Shown: positions 55,388 to 64,000 of the stretch, one piece after another | Layout of the letters: each line of letters starts with the position of its first letter | Position numbering within the stretch: position 1 is the stretch's first letter | From: Hormoscilla sp. GM7CHS1pb | GTDB lineage: Bacteria > Cyanobacteriota > Cyanobacteriia > Cyanobacteriales > Desertifilaceae | NCBI GenBank assembly: GCA_014323675.1 | Contig: JACONN010000002.1 | Coordinates: 2,090,001 to 2,154,000 of the forward strand | DNA: 64,000 bases | Reading direction: 5' to 3' | The notes under the pieces: model-generated | Database searches by the model: none | Told to the model about the DNA's origin: nothing | The model's input: the letters and a program-made list of their open reading frames with translations, nothing else | Translations under genes and position numbers: made by a program

Positions 55388-56683
55388 ATGGAACTTGAAA
55401 ATGTAATTGATTTCTCATCTGCCTTTGATTTGCCAGGGTATGTGGCAGAGAAGACGGATTTGACCAAGAGTGAGGCTTCACAGTTGATTGACTTTGTTGG
55501 TGATCGACTAGCTTGGCTCTATGCATCTGACCCAGAGACCATTACTGCCGTTTTTCAAGGAACCGAACTAGCACCGCCGTCATTGTCATTAAGGCTTGGC
55601 CTACTTGATGTTAATCTTGATGACCAGACGGTGCGCATTTATGCGACGGCAGAAGAAGGTGGCGAGGCATTGTTAGTGGATCTCAAAGCCTTGGGGCTAG
55701 AACATGGGGGCATCCGCTCCGAAGGTAATAAAGTTTATGGGTATCTGCCGATAAGCAAGATCGGCGAACTAGCGAAGCTGAAGAGCTTGGCGGAAATTAA
55801 ACCTTCTATCTCGTGGCTGGTAGTCGGCGGGCCAATAATCGAGGAGGACATAATCTCTGCTCCTGAAGAAGTCATTCAACTGAAAATCACTCCTTCTGAA
55901 CTGACCGAAGCAGTAGAACCAAACACGAACATCAGCTTTGATGTCAACTACTCTACTGAACCTGCGGAAACTCCCACCACAGGAATAGCCTTTGGCATGC
56001 ATTGGGACAGTTCTCAAGTAGCATTCGATCCAGTCACTGGTCTGACCGAGCGCTTCTCTTTGGGTGCGCAACCTATAAGTGCAGTCTTGGACGATCCTGT
56101 CACCAATGGGGGTTTGGACGGCGACCCGAACACAGACAAATACATCTTGCAAGCTTGGGTAGATGAAAAAGGAAATTGGCCCAACAATTCCAATCTTACC
56201 CTTTACACGGCCAACTTCACAACGCTACCAGGGTTTGAAGGGACACAGATCAACTTTAGTGCCAACTCAGATGACCTGCCTGCAAATAGCAACTTTGTTC
56301 CCAGTTCAATTGCATTAACCTCGCCTGCTCCATCACCTGCACTGGACATTGATGGGAATGGAGTTATAGATGCATTAACTGACGGCCTTGTAGCCATACG
56401 TTATCTCTTCGGGTTCAGGGGAGAGACTTTGACTGAAGGTGTTGTAGGTGAAGGTGCCACCCGCAATACCGAGGAAATTGTTGCCTACTTGGATGAAGTG
56501 GGGGACACTATGTTAGATGTAGATGGCAATGGCACGGCGGGAGCGTTAACTGATGGTATTTTATTCATGCGCCATGCTCTCGGGTTTGAAGATCAGGCTT
56601 TAATCGAGGGTGCAGTAAGTCCAGATGCCACCCGTACTACTGCGGAGGCAATTAATGCGCACCTACAATCTTTCAGCCTGTAA
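55388..56683 (+). CDS. Cohesin/dockerin-like calcium-binding protein
   Basis: ATG 55388 is chosen because GGAGG lies six bases upstream; the ORF start at 55346 has no ribosome site. The 431-residue product has an N-terminal region (VIDFSSAFDLPGYVAEKTDL to ISWLVVGG), a beta-rich domain (IQLKITPSELTEAVEPNTNI to FVPSSIALTSP) resembling cohesin or Ig-like folds, and two dockerin-type repeats: LDIDGNGVIDALTDGLVAIR and LDVDGNGTAGALTDGILFMR, each followed by GFxxxxLxEG and an ATR motif. Such proteins are extracellular. It is next to the secreted protease gene, 105 bases away, and may be co-expressed. Confidence 0.75.
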   Translation: MELENVIDFSSAFDLPGYVAEKTDLTKSEASQLIDFVGDRLAWLYASDPETITAVFQGTELAPPSLSLRLGLLDVNLDDQTVRIYATAEEGGEALLVDLKALGLEHGGIRSEGNKVYGYLPISKIGELAKLKSLAEIKPSISWLVVGGPIIEEDIISAPEEVIQLKITPSELTEAVEPNTNISFDVNYSTEPAETPTTGIAFGMHWDSSQVAFDPVTGLTERFSLGAQPISAVLDDPVTNGGLDGDPNTDKYILQAWVDEKGNWPNNSNLTLYTANFTTLPGFEGTQINFSANSDDLPANSNFVPSSIALTSPAPSPALDIDGNGVIDALTDGLVAIRYLFGFRGETLTEGVVGEGATRNTEEIVAYLDEVGDTMLDVDGNGTAGALTDGILFMRHALGFEDQALIEGAVSPDATRTTAEAINAHLQSFSL

Positions 56684-56788
56684 AACCCTATTCCTCTCCT
56701 TCCCGGGCTCTACCTGGGAAGGCATTTGAGGATCTGCCTGACGAGAACATGCTATAGTAAAATTGTAAACCAAGTACCTCGTCGCCTT

Positions 56789-59542
56789 ATGAATCAACCA
56801 ACAACCAAAGTCGGGTTAAACACAAGCCAAGCTAACAAAGCCATGAAATCCGATGAGGCACGGAAAAAATTTGGCGTTGATGGCACTGGCATTACCATAG
56901 GCGTACTCTCAGATAGTTACAATACTTCACTTACTGCCAAAAACAACGCATCAGACGATATTGCTAGCGGCGACTTACCAGCAGGAATTAAGGTCCTGAA
57001 AGATGGTACTAATCCCAGGACCGATATTGATGAAGGGCGTGCCATGTTGCAACTGATCCACGACATTGCACCTGGTGCTAAATTGGTTTTCCACACAGCT
57101 GCTGGCGAAGATGGTCAAGAGGATTTTGCTAAAGGTATCCGCGCTTTGGCTGCTGCGGGTGCTGATATAATTGTAGATGACGTAATCTACCCTACGGAAC
57201 CGATGTTCCAAGATGGGCCGGTCGCACAAGCGGTGGATGAAGTTGTTGCTAATGGTGTCGCCTACTTTTCCTCCGCTGGGAACAACGCTCGTCAGAGCTA
57301 TGAGAGTGCTTTTAATCCTAGCGGCGAGACCGAACCTTTGTTCGGGAAAACCTATGAGTGGCACGACTTCGACCCTGGTGCTGGAATAGATACTCACCAA
57401 GCGATTACAGTGTCTACTGGAGCTCTCTTTTCATTCCAGTGGGATCAGCCATTTAAATCCTTTGAGCTTGGTCGCGGTTCTGCTAGTGATCTTGATATCT
57501 TTGTGTATGATGCAAACAAAAAGTTCGTTGGTAAAATAGCCCGTCCCAATATAGGTGGAGATCCAATTGAAGCTTTCCGCTTTCCAAGGGGTGGGTCCTT
57601 CAATATCCGTATTGGCAAGGCTAAGGATAGCGGTCCCAACCCCGGACTAATGAAGTATGTGGTATTCGGGGACGTCACCATTAACGAGTACAATACTGCT
57701 AGCCCAACCAGCTTTGGTCATGCTAACGCGGCTGGGGCTTCCTCTGTCGGAGCCGCAGCTTATTTCAATACACCAGCATTTGGTGTCAACCCACCTAGAT
57801 TAAACTCATTTTCCTCCGCAGGTGGTATAGATATTCTCTTCAATACAGCAGGTAACCGTTTGGCTAAACCAGAAAGCCGCCAGAATGTTGATATTGTGGC
57901 TCCAGACGAGACAAATACCACCTTTTTTGGCCGAGATATTCCTAACGATACAGATCGCTACCCGAACTTCTCCGGGACTTCGGCAGCAGCGCCCCATGCA
58001 GCAGCAGTAGCAGCCTTGATGCTAGAAGCTGCTGGCGGTTCGGGTCGCTTGACTCCCAGCAAAATTTATTCCACTTTGGAGAAAACTGCCATTAATATGG
58101 GAGCTCCCGGCTACGATAACGATACCGGCTATGGTTTGATTGATGCGAATGCGGCTGTTGCGGCTGTAACTCCTCCCACTATAGAATTTTCCCAAGCTAC
58201 CTACTCTGTCGGCGAAGGCGATGGCACCACAAACGTTGTTACTCTTACTCGCAGCAGCACCACAGGTACTTCGGAAGTACAAGTTAGTATTACAGGTGGA
58301 ACCGCAACAGGTGGAAGAGATTACAATAATAGTTCCTTCCCACTGAAAGTTGTTTTTAGTGCTGGTGAAAAGAGCAAAACTATTGAAGTTCCTATTTTTG
58401 AAGATACCATTTACGAACCAACAGCGGAAACCATTGATTTTAGCGTAACAACAGTCAGCAATGCCAAGATTGGAACGCAGAACACAACTACTTTCAATAT
58501 CAATGATAACGACTCCCAATCAATAATCATCGGTCGGGATAATCAGGACGACCACCTCCGGGGGACGGCCGACGGGGAACACCTCGATGGCCTAGGAGGA
58601 AATGACAAAATAGAGGGGTTTGAAGGGGACGACACCCTCTTTGGTGGCCAGGGAAACGATCGCCTCCACGGAGGACGTGGGCACGACTCTCTCATAGGCG
58701 GAGAAGGGGACGATCGCCTCATTGGTGGCATCGGAGATGGGAACGATACTCTCGACGGAGGAGAGGGGAACGATGACCTCCGTGGAGGAAAGGGCGCCGA
58801 TACTTTTATCCTAAGGCCGGGCGATGGCAAGGATACCATCCGAGACTTTGAAAATGGCATCGACTCCATCCGGGTAGAAAAAGGGAATTCCGCCAAGTTG
58901 CAAATCCTCTCTCAGGGCCGAAATATCTCGATTAAAGCTGGAGACGAAACCCTAGCCGTCCTAGAGGGCGTTTCGACTATCTCTGTCGGAGACCTATCAA
59001 TAATCGGTCAGGATGATCAGAACGACAGGCTCTTCGGGACACTCTACGGGGAACGCCTCGATGGCCTAGCAGGGGATGACAAGATAGTGGCGGGAAAAGG
59101 GGACGACACCCTCTTTGGTGGCCAGGGAAACGATAGCCTCCACGGAGGACATGGGCACGACTCTATAATAGGCGGAGATGGGGACAATAACCTTGTTGGT
59201 GGTAGCGGAGATGGGAACGATACTCTTATAGGCGGAATTGGAAACAATAACTTCCGTGGAGGAAATGGAGACGATCTTCTCATAGGCGGAGGAGGGAACA
59301 ATATCTTCCACGGAGGAGGGGGCGTCGATATTTTTATCCCGACGCCGGATGGCAAGAATACCATCCGAGATTTTGAAAATGACACCGACTTAATCGGGGT
59401 AGAAGGAGGGAGTTCCGCCAAGTTGGAGATCGTCTCTCAGGGCGGAAATACCTCGATTAAAGTTGGAGACAAAACCCAGGTTACTCTACTGGACATTGAT
59501 TCGAGCCTGATTAATCTTGATGATTTCACTGACTTCTTTTGA
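56789..59542 (+). CDS. Secreted subtilase-like protease with Calx-beta and RTX repeats
   Basis: From ATG 56789 (MNQPTTKVGLNTSQANKAMK) about 917 residues: an S8-like domain with GTGITIGVLSDSYN (Asp), YFSSAGNNARQSY (oxyanion Asn) and FSGTSAAAPHAAAVAALMLE (Ser), then a Calx-beta domain (SVGEGDGTTNVVTLTRSSTT, FEDTIYEPTAETIDFSV), and two blocks of RTX nonapeptides. The usual HGT catalytic His motif is not apparent; DEGRAMLQLIHDIAPGAKL is in its place. The two RTX blocks (58540-58980 and 59010-59480) are a duplicated unit of about 155 residues each ending KDTIRDFEN or KNTIRDFEN. Type I secretion is likely since there is no signal peptide. Confidence 0.85.
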   Translation: MNQPTTKVGLNTSQANKAMKSDEARKKFGVDGTGITIGVLSDSYNTSLTAKNNASDDIASGDLPAGIKVLKDGTNPRTDIDEGRAMLQLIHDIAPGAKLVFHTAAGEDGQEDFAKGIRALAAAGADIIVDDVIYPTEPMFQDGPVAQAVDEVVANGVAYFSSAGNNARQSYESAFNPSGETEPLFGKTYEWHDFDPGAGIDTHQAITVSTGALFSFQWDQPFKSFELGRGSASDLDIFVYDANKKFVGKIARPNIGGDPIEAFRFPRGGSFNIRIGKAKDSGPNPGLMKYVVFGDVTINEYNTASPTSFGHANAAGASSVGAAAYFNTPAFGVNPPRLNSFSSAGGIDILFNTAGNRLAKPESRQNVDIVAPDETNTTFFGRDIPNDTDRYPNFSGTSAAAPHAAAVAALMLEAAGGSGRLTPSKIYSTLEKTAINMGAPGYDNDTGYGLIDANAAVAAVTPPTIEFSQATYSVGEGDGTTNVVTLTRSSTTGTSEVQVSITGGTATGGRDYNNSSFPLKVVFSAGEKSKTIEVPIFEDTIYEPTAETIDFSVTTVSNAKIGTQNTTTFNINDNDSQSIIIGRDNQDDHLRGTADGEHLDGLGGNDKIEGFEGDDTLFGGQGNDRLHGGRGHDSLIGGEGDDRLIGGIGDGNDTLDGGEGNDDLRGGKGADTFILRPGDGKDTIRDFENGIDSIRVEKGNSAKLQILSQGRNISIKAGDETLAVLEGVSTISVGDLSIIGQDDQNDRLFGTLYGERLDGLAGDDKIVAGKGDDTLFGGQGNDSLHGGHGHDSIIGGDGDNNLVGGSGDGNDTLIGGIGNNNFRGGNGDDLLIGGGGNNIFHGGGGVDIFIPTPDGKNTIRDFENDTDLIGVEGGSSAKLEIVSQGGNTSIKVGDKTQVTLLDIDSSLINLDDFTDFF

Positions 59543-59549
59543 AGTTTAC

Positions 59550-59735
59550 CAGGATGGGGTTCCATGCGCCAGCGCCATTCAAATTCTACAAATCCTTGTT
59601 GAAAATTCTGCAATAATAACAAGAGCTCTCCCAGACGAAAGCGGGCTATTGCTGCATCTGGCTTTAAGGCAATAGCATGGCAGCAATAGCCCATCGCCTC
59701 TTGTAATTTCAGTTGTTCTTGCAGGGCAATACCCA
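59550..59735 (-). pseudogene. TPR fragment downstream of fkbM
   Basis: On the minus strand the frame reads NLGIALQEQLKLQEAMGYCC, HAIALKPDAAIARFRLGELL and LLLQNFQQGFVEFEWRWRME, which is two TPR repeats of the glycosyltransferase-associated kind. It starts 16 bases after the fkbM stop without a start codon, and ends in foreign sequence by 59550. Probably the cut end of a TPR-glycosyltransferase gene once following fkbM. Confidence 0.65.
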
Positions 59736-59751
59736 GGTTGCGGACAATTTT

Positions 59752-60454
59752 TCAGTCCAAGTCAGAGCGCCGATAGAGGTAATCTTTAATTGATAATTGA
59801 GCAACGTCGGTATATAGATTCGATATGTATGCCTCGATTTCTACCTTATATTGCTCCTTGATACACTCGATCAACATATTTAGGTCGATACTTATCAAAA
59901 TCTAATCCTTTCAATACATTCAATTCATAACTTTCTACATCCAGAGAAAGTAAATCGATTTTCTTGACATTTTTTTCATCTAAAATAGAAGTCAAGGTCC
60001 GGGTAGGCACGTAAACTTGATAAGAGTCTATCTTGTATTTTTTGCATAATATTTCTAGCTCCTCAGTATCATCTCGTCTAGCGCCAGCGACTATTGTCAT
60101 GGCATCCATGAAGTTCATTTCAATAGTCGCTTCTAGATAATCATCAGACACTAAAGCATAATTTAAGCAGATTGAATGGGGACGTTCTCGTACGCACTCT
60201 CTATAAAGTTCGGGAATAGGTTCGATCAGAATACCTCGCCAACCTTTAAGTCGCTCTAAGTAGTAGGTATTGCTATGGTTAAAGCCATCATAGGCTCCAG
60301 CTTCGATAAAAAACCCTCGGTTGGGGAGATATTTTTCTAGCTGACTGTCCATACTATTGGCGGCTGGCCGGGAATAGATATCGCTCCCGCAGAGTTCAAA
60401 CAAGCGTCGGCGATATCTTATATCTAGTTGTTTAAACTGTTGTAGTTTCAGCAT
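59752..60454 (-). CDS. FkbM family methyltransferase, frameshifted near the end
   Basis: ATG 60454 (MLKLQQFKQLDIRYRRRLFE) leads into GFFIEAGAYDGFNHSNTYYL, GILIEPIPELYRECVRERP and VKKIDLLSLDVESYELNVLK, the FkbM SAM-binding pattern. The main frame stops at 59846, but after RPKY an indel near 59872-59876 would continue LIECIKEQYKVEIEAYISNL to a stop at 59752, matching how the family ends. About 233 residues. FkbM enzymes O-methylate sugars or other small groups; linked TPR/glycosyl debris suggests surface polysaccharide. Confidence 0.8.
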
Positions 60455-60574
60455 GGTCTCAAGCTTTTAGCGATCAAACTGGATATCTAGGTAATATGAT
60501 AGCAGAAAAACCGGGACTGTGTCAGTTAAAATGAAAGGCAGCAGATTAATTTAGACAGGACAGAGGTTCATCCC

Positions 60575-61297
60575 TTGCTCACCCTAGGCGTTAACATCGA
60601 CCATATTGCGACCATCCGGCAGGCCCGACGCACGGTAGAACCAGACCCAGTGGCCGCCGCCGTGCTCGCAGAACTGGCCGGTGCCGATGGCATTACGGCC
60701 CATCTGCGGGAAGACCGCAGGCATATCCAAGACCGGGATGTCCGCTTGCTGCGCCAGACGGTCCGCACTCATCTGAATTTGGAAATGGCCCCCACAGATG
60801 AAATGGTGAACATTGCCCTGGACATCAAACCGGACTACGTCACCCTAGTCCCGGAAAAGCGGGAAGAGGTGACCACGGAAGGGGGACTGGATATAGTCGG
60901 TCAAGTCTCGCGCATCGCCTCAATAGTGGACGAGTTGCAAACTGCGGGAATTCCAGTTAGTCTATTTATTGACGCGGACCAGGCCCAGATTGCCGCTTCT
61001 GCCCAGGTAAAGGCCAAGTTTATCGAACTGCACACCGGCACCTACGCAGAGGCGAAAGACGAAGCAGGTCGCCAGGGGGAATTAGATATCTTAGCTAAAG
61101 GATGCGCCCAGGCGATCGCGGCAGGTTTGCGAGTCAACGCCGGACATGGACTGACTTACTGGAATGTCTACCCAGTGGCTTGCATTCGGGGGATGGAAGA
61201 ACTCAACATCGGTCATAGTATCATTAGCAGAGCCGCTCTGGTAGGATTAGAAAGAGCGGTCCGGGAGATGAAACAAGCGATGCGCGGACAATTATGA
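60575..61297 (+). CDS. pdxJ: Pyridoxine 5-phosphate synthase
   Basis: This 240-residue protein starts with TTG at 60575 ([20 protein letters not shown]). It shows [49 protein letters not shown] and [11 protein letters not shown], the PdxJ TIM-barrel active site with its His and Glu residues. It condenses 1-deoxyxylulose-5-phosphate with 3-amino-2-oxopropyl phosphate to form vitamin B6. No ATG lies nearby in frame, so the TTG start is likely real. Confidence 0.95.
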   Translation: MLTLGVNIDHIATIRQARRTVEPDPVAAAVLAELAGADGITAHLREDRRHIQDRDVRLLRQTVRTHLNLEMAPTDEMVNIALDIKPDYVTLVPEKREEVTTEGGLDIVGQVSRIASIVDELQTAGIPVSLFIDADQAQIAASAQVKAKFIELHTGTYAEAKDEAGRQGELDILAKGCAQAIAAGLRVNAGHGLTYWNVYPVACIRGMEELNIGHSIISRAALVGLERAVREMKQAMRGQL

Positions 61298-61315
61298 CGA
61301 TCGTGGTAAAACCCC

Positions 61316-61380
61316 GTAGGGCGGGCGTCTCGCCTGCCATAGGCGTCTCGCCTGCCATAGGCGTCTCGCCTGCCATAATA
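61316..61380. repeat. GGCGTCTCGCCTGCC repeats between pdxJ and ycf54
   Basis: GGCGTCTCGCCTGCCATA occurs three times in tandem (the first preceded by GGGC). The same sequence was seen at 5580-5630 and, in palindromic form, within the gene at 40720. Confidence 0.9.
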
Positions 61381-61404
61381 AGGGAATAAAGTTCAAGATT
61401 GAGC

Positions 61405-61734
61405 ATGCAAACATATTATTACGTAGCAGCTTCTCAAAAGTTTCTGACAGAGGAAGAACCCTTGGAGGAAGTTCTCAGAGAACGGACAAATAACTACAAT
61501 GCCAAGGAAAAGGAGATTGATTTTTGGTTAATTGTACAGCCAGCATTTCTGGAAGCGCCAGAAATGGCAGAAGCGAAGCAGAAATGTCCCCAACCAGCAG
61601 CCGCGCTCGTTTCTACGAATGAGCAATTTATTACCTGGTTAAAATTGCGTTTGGAGTATGTACTGACTGGGAATTTTTCCGCACCCTCGGAGACGATACC
61701 CGATCCCCTAGCTTCCCTAGTGTCAGCATCCTAG
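61405..61734 (+). CDS. ycf54: Ycf54, assembly factor of the Mg-protoporphyrin monomethylester cyclase
   Basis: From ATG 61405 (MQTYYYVAASQKFLTEEEPL) this 109-residue protein matches Ycf54/DUF2488: EEVLRERTNNYNAKEKEIDF, WLIVQPAFLEAPEMAE, CPQPAAALVSTNEQFITWLK and IPDPLASL at the end. It is needed to build the aerobic cyclase AcsF that forms ring E of chlorophyll. It is thus in the same pathway as chlH, 7 kb away. The ATG at 61399 two codons upstream is less likely because family members start with M-x-TYY. Confidence 0.92.
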   Translation: MQTYYYVAASQKFLTEEEPLEEVLRERTNNYNAKEKEIDFWLIVQPAFLEAPEMAEAKQKCPQPAAALVSTNEQFITWLKLRLEYVLTGNFSAPSETIPDPLASLVSAS

Positions 61735-62393
61735 ATCTAAATGTAGGGTATGTAGTGGGCACTGCCCACCTATGCATCACCGGTACGGGAGAAGGATTTG
61801 CAGACCGTCATCGCCAGATAAAAAATTGGCAGCGCCGCCTGTTGCACAATGACGGAATAATGGGAATAATTAGCAGTTGTAGCGCCGCCTGTTGCACGAT
61901 AACGGGGTGATGCGGATAGTTGGCAGCTGTTTTCAGCTCAGACAACATGCCCCTTTCGGTAATGTGCAAAAATGGTATCATACCCCGTGCAACGCTGCCG
62001 AAGTTTTAACAGCGCGGCCTGTTGCACGCCGGCTGGAAGGCCCGCGACCGATGCAGAGCATAGTTTTAGGTGATATATCTATATTAAGCTATATAAATCG
62101 TCTGATTCGCAATAGCGCTCCGGCGTCGCCCACTTATGATACTCAATTGGCAACTATCATCCCCCATGCAACAAAAATTATTCAGGAGAACTTGACAGGA
62201 GGCAGTTCAATGCGTTAAGAAAAGACAGCGCTCACCAGATGCCAGTCTTGTCCAGAGAAATGGCGATCGCGCTCGGCGAAGGGTAGCTCAGGGCCAGAGA
62301 TGGAAGGGATAATATAAGTTGTTGAGTGAGGTTGTCGCCCTGTCGGATATCAAGAGATATCAAAAGTTGTCAAAAAACAAGAGGTAGAGAGTT
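61735..62393. other. Gene-free region of about 650 bases
   Basis: Contains AGTGGGCACTGCCCACCT (hairpin near 61757), direct copies of AGCGCCGCCTGTTGCAC near 61833 and 61880, and a GTGCAACGC word near 61987. It also has a run of HIP1-like GGCGATCGCGCT near 62262. The 108-codon open frame at 61892-62218 is built from these repeats and has no ribosome site, so it is not called. No RNA gene was recognised. Confidence 0.65.
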
Positions 62394-63083
62394 TTGATTC
62401 AAACCATTAATAAACCCAAAACAGCCAATAATGTCAGCAGTTTTGATGCGATTAAGGAAGCCCACAAGCTTTCGGGAAATCCTGAGGAGATCAAGGAGTA
62501 CTACGATAAATGGTCGCTCGCCTATGACCAAGATGTGCAAAATGAAGCCTACTGCGGTCCTGAGTACATTGCGGCGTATTTGGATTTGTTGCCCAAGGAA
62601 AATGGCAAGTTTTTGAATTTACGCAATCCTGCGCTCGAAATCATAGATGCTGGTTGTGGAACGGGTCTGGTGGGTCTGGCGTTACGTCGCAAAGGCTATA
62701 GCAATATTGATGGGTTCGATCTGTCCCATGGCATGGTACAGGCAGCTGAAAAAACTGAGGCTTATCGAAATTTAACCGGTGGATGTGACATGACTCAACG
62801 CATCGAAGCCTACCCTGATAATCACTATGATGCGGCCGTTAGTTGCGGGGTGTTCACCCTGGGTCACGTGCCCCCCACGGCGCTGGAAGAAATGATTCGC
62901 GTCACTAAGCCTGGCGGGTTGGTAGTTGTGAGCACTCGCAAAAGTTATTACGACAGCACGGATTTTCAAGAGGTTTGCGATCGCCTGCAAGCAGAAAACA
63001 AGGCCAAGCTGGTGAGCTCGATTATTGACGGGCCATACATTGCGGAAGAAGACGCTCACTATTGGGCGTTTAAGGTTTGCTAA
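62394..63083 (+). CDS. Class I SAM-dependent methyltransferase
   Basis: This 229-residue protein starts with TTG at 62394 after AGAGGTAGAGAG. Motifs are EIIDAGCGTGLVGLALRRKG (motif I), IDGFDLSHGMVQAAEK, YDAAVSCGVFTLGHV and RVTKPGGLVVVSTRKSYYD. The N-terminal YYDKWSLAYDQDVQNEAYCG resembles the WBSCR27/TehB-like small-molecule methyltransferases. Substrate unknown. It may be transcribed with the downstream oxidoreductase, 290 bases away. Confidence 0.8.
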   Translation: MIQTINKPKTANNVSSFDAIKEAHKLSGNPEEIKEYYDKWSLAYDQDVQNEAYCGPEYIAAYLDLLPKENGKFLNLRNPALEIIDAGCGTGLVGLALRRKGYSNIDGFDLSHGMVQAAEKTEAYRNLTGGCDMTQRIEAYPDNHYDAAVSCGVFTLGHVPPTALEEMIRVTKPGGLVVVSTRKSYYDSTDFQEVCDRLQAENKAKLVSSIIDGPYIAEEDAHYWAFKVC

Positions 63084-63373
63084 AGCAAAAATGTCGATCG
63101 CGGTGGTATAGCGACGCTAAATCATTTGTGTTTTTATTCTGGAGTCTAACGGCTGAAAGAATTGCCGGGTAAGGATTTCAGAAACATATTGCACAACTTA
63201 TTTAGTGGATATATATAGGGGTTGGGTTGAATAATGAAACCAAACGGGCTCCCGTGAGTGGGTGTTAGGTTAGAGTTTTGTTAGTTCAGCCCAGCCGCTC
63301 GATTAGCTGATAACCCTTGTCACCATGCAAAAAGTAGTATATGCTTGTGCGGGATAATTATTGTAGAATAACC
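63084..63373. other. Spacer before the oxidoreductase gene
   Basis: No gene. A possible promoter TTGTCA...TATGCT with 17 bases between them lies near 63317-63345, and a plain AATAACC precedes the next ATG. The rest shows no clear structure. Confidence 0.4.
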
Positions 63374-64000
63374 ATGACCCAGCTCATGCAGGCGGTGGTG
63401 CTCACGGGCCACGGCGGACCGGAAAAATTGGTATATACCCAAGTGGATAAACCCTGTCCCCAAGCCGGGGAGGTTCTAATTCAAGTAGGAGCCTGTTCCG
63501 TGAATAACACGGACTTGAATGCCCGCACGGGATGGTATACCGCAAAACAGGAGTTTGAAGCCGTTCTCCAAGATAAGGCTTCCACAAGCATCCAGAGCTC
63601 AACGGCTTGGGGAGGAGTCTCCATTGAATTCCCTCGGATTCAAGGGGCCGATATTGTTGGGAAAGTGGTGGAAGTGGGTGCTGGCGTTGACCAAAATCTC
63701 TTGCAGCAACGGGTCATGGTGGATCCATGGATTAGGGATAAGTCTTCAGCGAGCGATCGCTATGTGGGCAGCGAATTGGATGGCGGATTTGCAGAATATG
63801 CTGTTATTCCCGCATCTAATGTTTATCCGATCCAGTCCCCCCTGTCGGATATTGAACTGGCCTGCTTTCCCTGCTCCTATTCTACTGCTGAAAATATGCT
63901 GGTCAAAGGCCGCGTCACTGGCAGCGATACGGTACTTATTATGGGTGCTTCTGGGGGGGTGGGTAGTGCTCTCATTCAACTGTGCAAGCTGCGGGGTGCG
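63374..64000 (+). CDS. Zinc-type alcohol dehydrogenase/quinone oxidoreductase family, truncated by the window edge
   Basis: An open frame from ATG 63374 runs off the right edge. It reads MTQLMQAVVLTGHGGPEKLV, GEVLIQVGACSVNNTDLNAR, QGADIVGKVVEVGAGV, ELDGGFAEYAVIPASN, and a Rossmann P-loop IMGASGGVGSALIQLCKL near residue 190. The conserved Asn-Thr-Asp in NNTDLNARTGWY replaces the Cys-x-x-Asp of zinc enzymes, pointing to the quinone-oxidoreductase-like branch. A segment of about 25 residues (EFEAVLQDKASTSIQSSTAW) near the N-terminus looks like a lineage-specific insertion. The NADPH-binding C-terminus lies beyond the window. Confidence 0.8.
   Translation, partial: MTQLMQAVVLTGHGGPEKLVYTQVDKPCPQAGEVLIQVGACSVNNTDLNARTGWYTAKQEFEAVLQDKASTSIQSSTAWGGVSIEFPRIQGADIVGKVVEVGAGVDQNLLQQRVMVDPWIRDKSSASDRYVGSELDGGFAEYAVIPASNVYPIQSPLSDIELACFPCSYSTAENMLVKGRVTGSDTVLIMGASGGVGSALIQLCKLRGA

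Noticed and set aside
61892..62218. Plus-strand open frame of 108 codons between ycf54 and the methyltransferase
   Set aside because: Built from the dispersed GCCTGTTGCAC and GTGCAACGC repeats, with no ribosome site and no homology.

Overview
The window comes from a cyanobacterium, most likely a filamentous one of the Oscillatoria/Phormidium kind (lineage is inferred). Evidence: HIP1 octamers (GCGATCGC) are scattered throughout, and cyanobacterial markers are present: chlH, a CobN-type chelatase, ycf54, a Ycf46-like ATPase, the acpP-fabF-tkt order, DUF751-rbfA, a DICT-domain histidine kinase, xisH/xisI and a LabA-like NYN protein.

Layout. 0-3.7 kb: a frameshifted Ycf46-like ATPase, gene debris, tandem repeats and a VapBC-like pair. 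3.7-13 kb: an ABC-class ATPase, a PD-(D/E)XK protein, a nitroreductase, a damaged xisHI pair, an AAA ATPase plus DUF4435 pair resembling the PARIS anti-phage module, and leuA. 13-19.7 kb: a MscS channel beside a collapsed paralogue, a LabA-like protein, a rhodanese, MnmD and an HdrB-like protein. 19.9-26.9 kb: acpP, a tnpB relic, fabF, tkt and pgm. 27-31.3 kb: a group II intron lying antisense in a coiled-coil gene, and a duplicated Uma2 gene. 31.3-41.6 kb: an RTX protein, a DUF433/DUF5615 pair, cobN, a hybrid histidine kinase and nanE. 41.8-50.4 kb: an unknown two-gene cassette, an orphan Dam methylase, DUF751-rbfA and a belt of toxin-antitoxin-like and HEPN-like genes. 50.5-64 kb: chlH, a secreted dockerin-like protein and a subtilase-RTX protease, FkbM, pdxJ, ycf54, a methyltransferase and a quinone oxidoreductase that runs off the edge.

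Two themes dominate. First, about fifteen genes, including essential ones such as leuA and tkt, are broken by single-base indels, mostly in short homopolymers. This looks like uncorrected sequencing or assembly error, so these are annotated as one gene each. Second, the sequence is full of small repeats: at least ten palindromic families and a 19-bp element (CCGATTTTTCCGGAACGGT). They lie between genes and also inside coding frames (apparently cobN, chlH, a rhodanese, a histidine kinase, a membrane protein). Filled and empty versions of the same site can be compared inside this one window. Several gene relics also share an internal deletion that keeps the two ends and loses the middle.

Functionally, chlH and ycf54 serve chlorophyll synthesis, cobN a cobaltochelatase-like step, acpP/fabF fatty-acid elongation, tkt and pgm central carbon flow, leuA leucine synthesis and pdxJ vitamin B6. 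The accessory genes are mostly defence, toxin-antitoxin, secretion and mobile DNA. No tRNA, rRNA or CRISPR array was recognised by eye.
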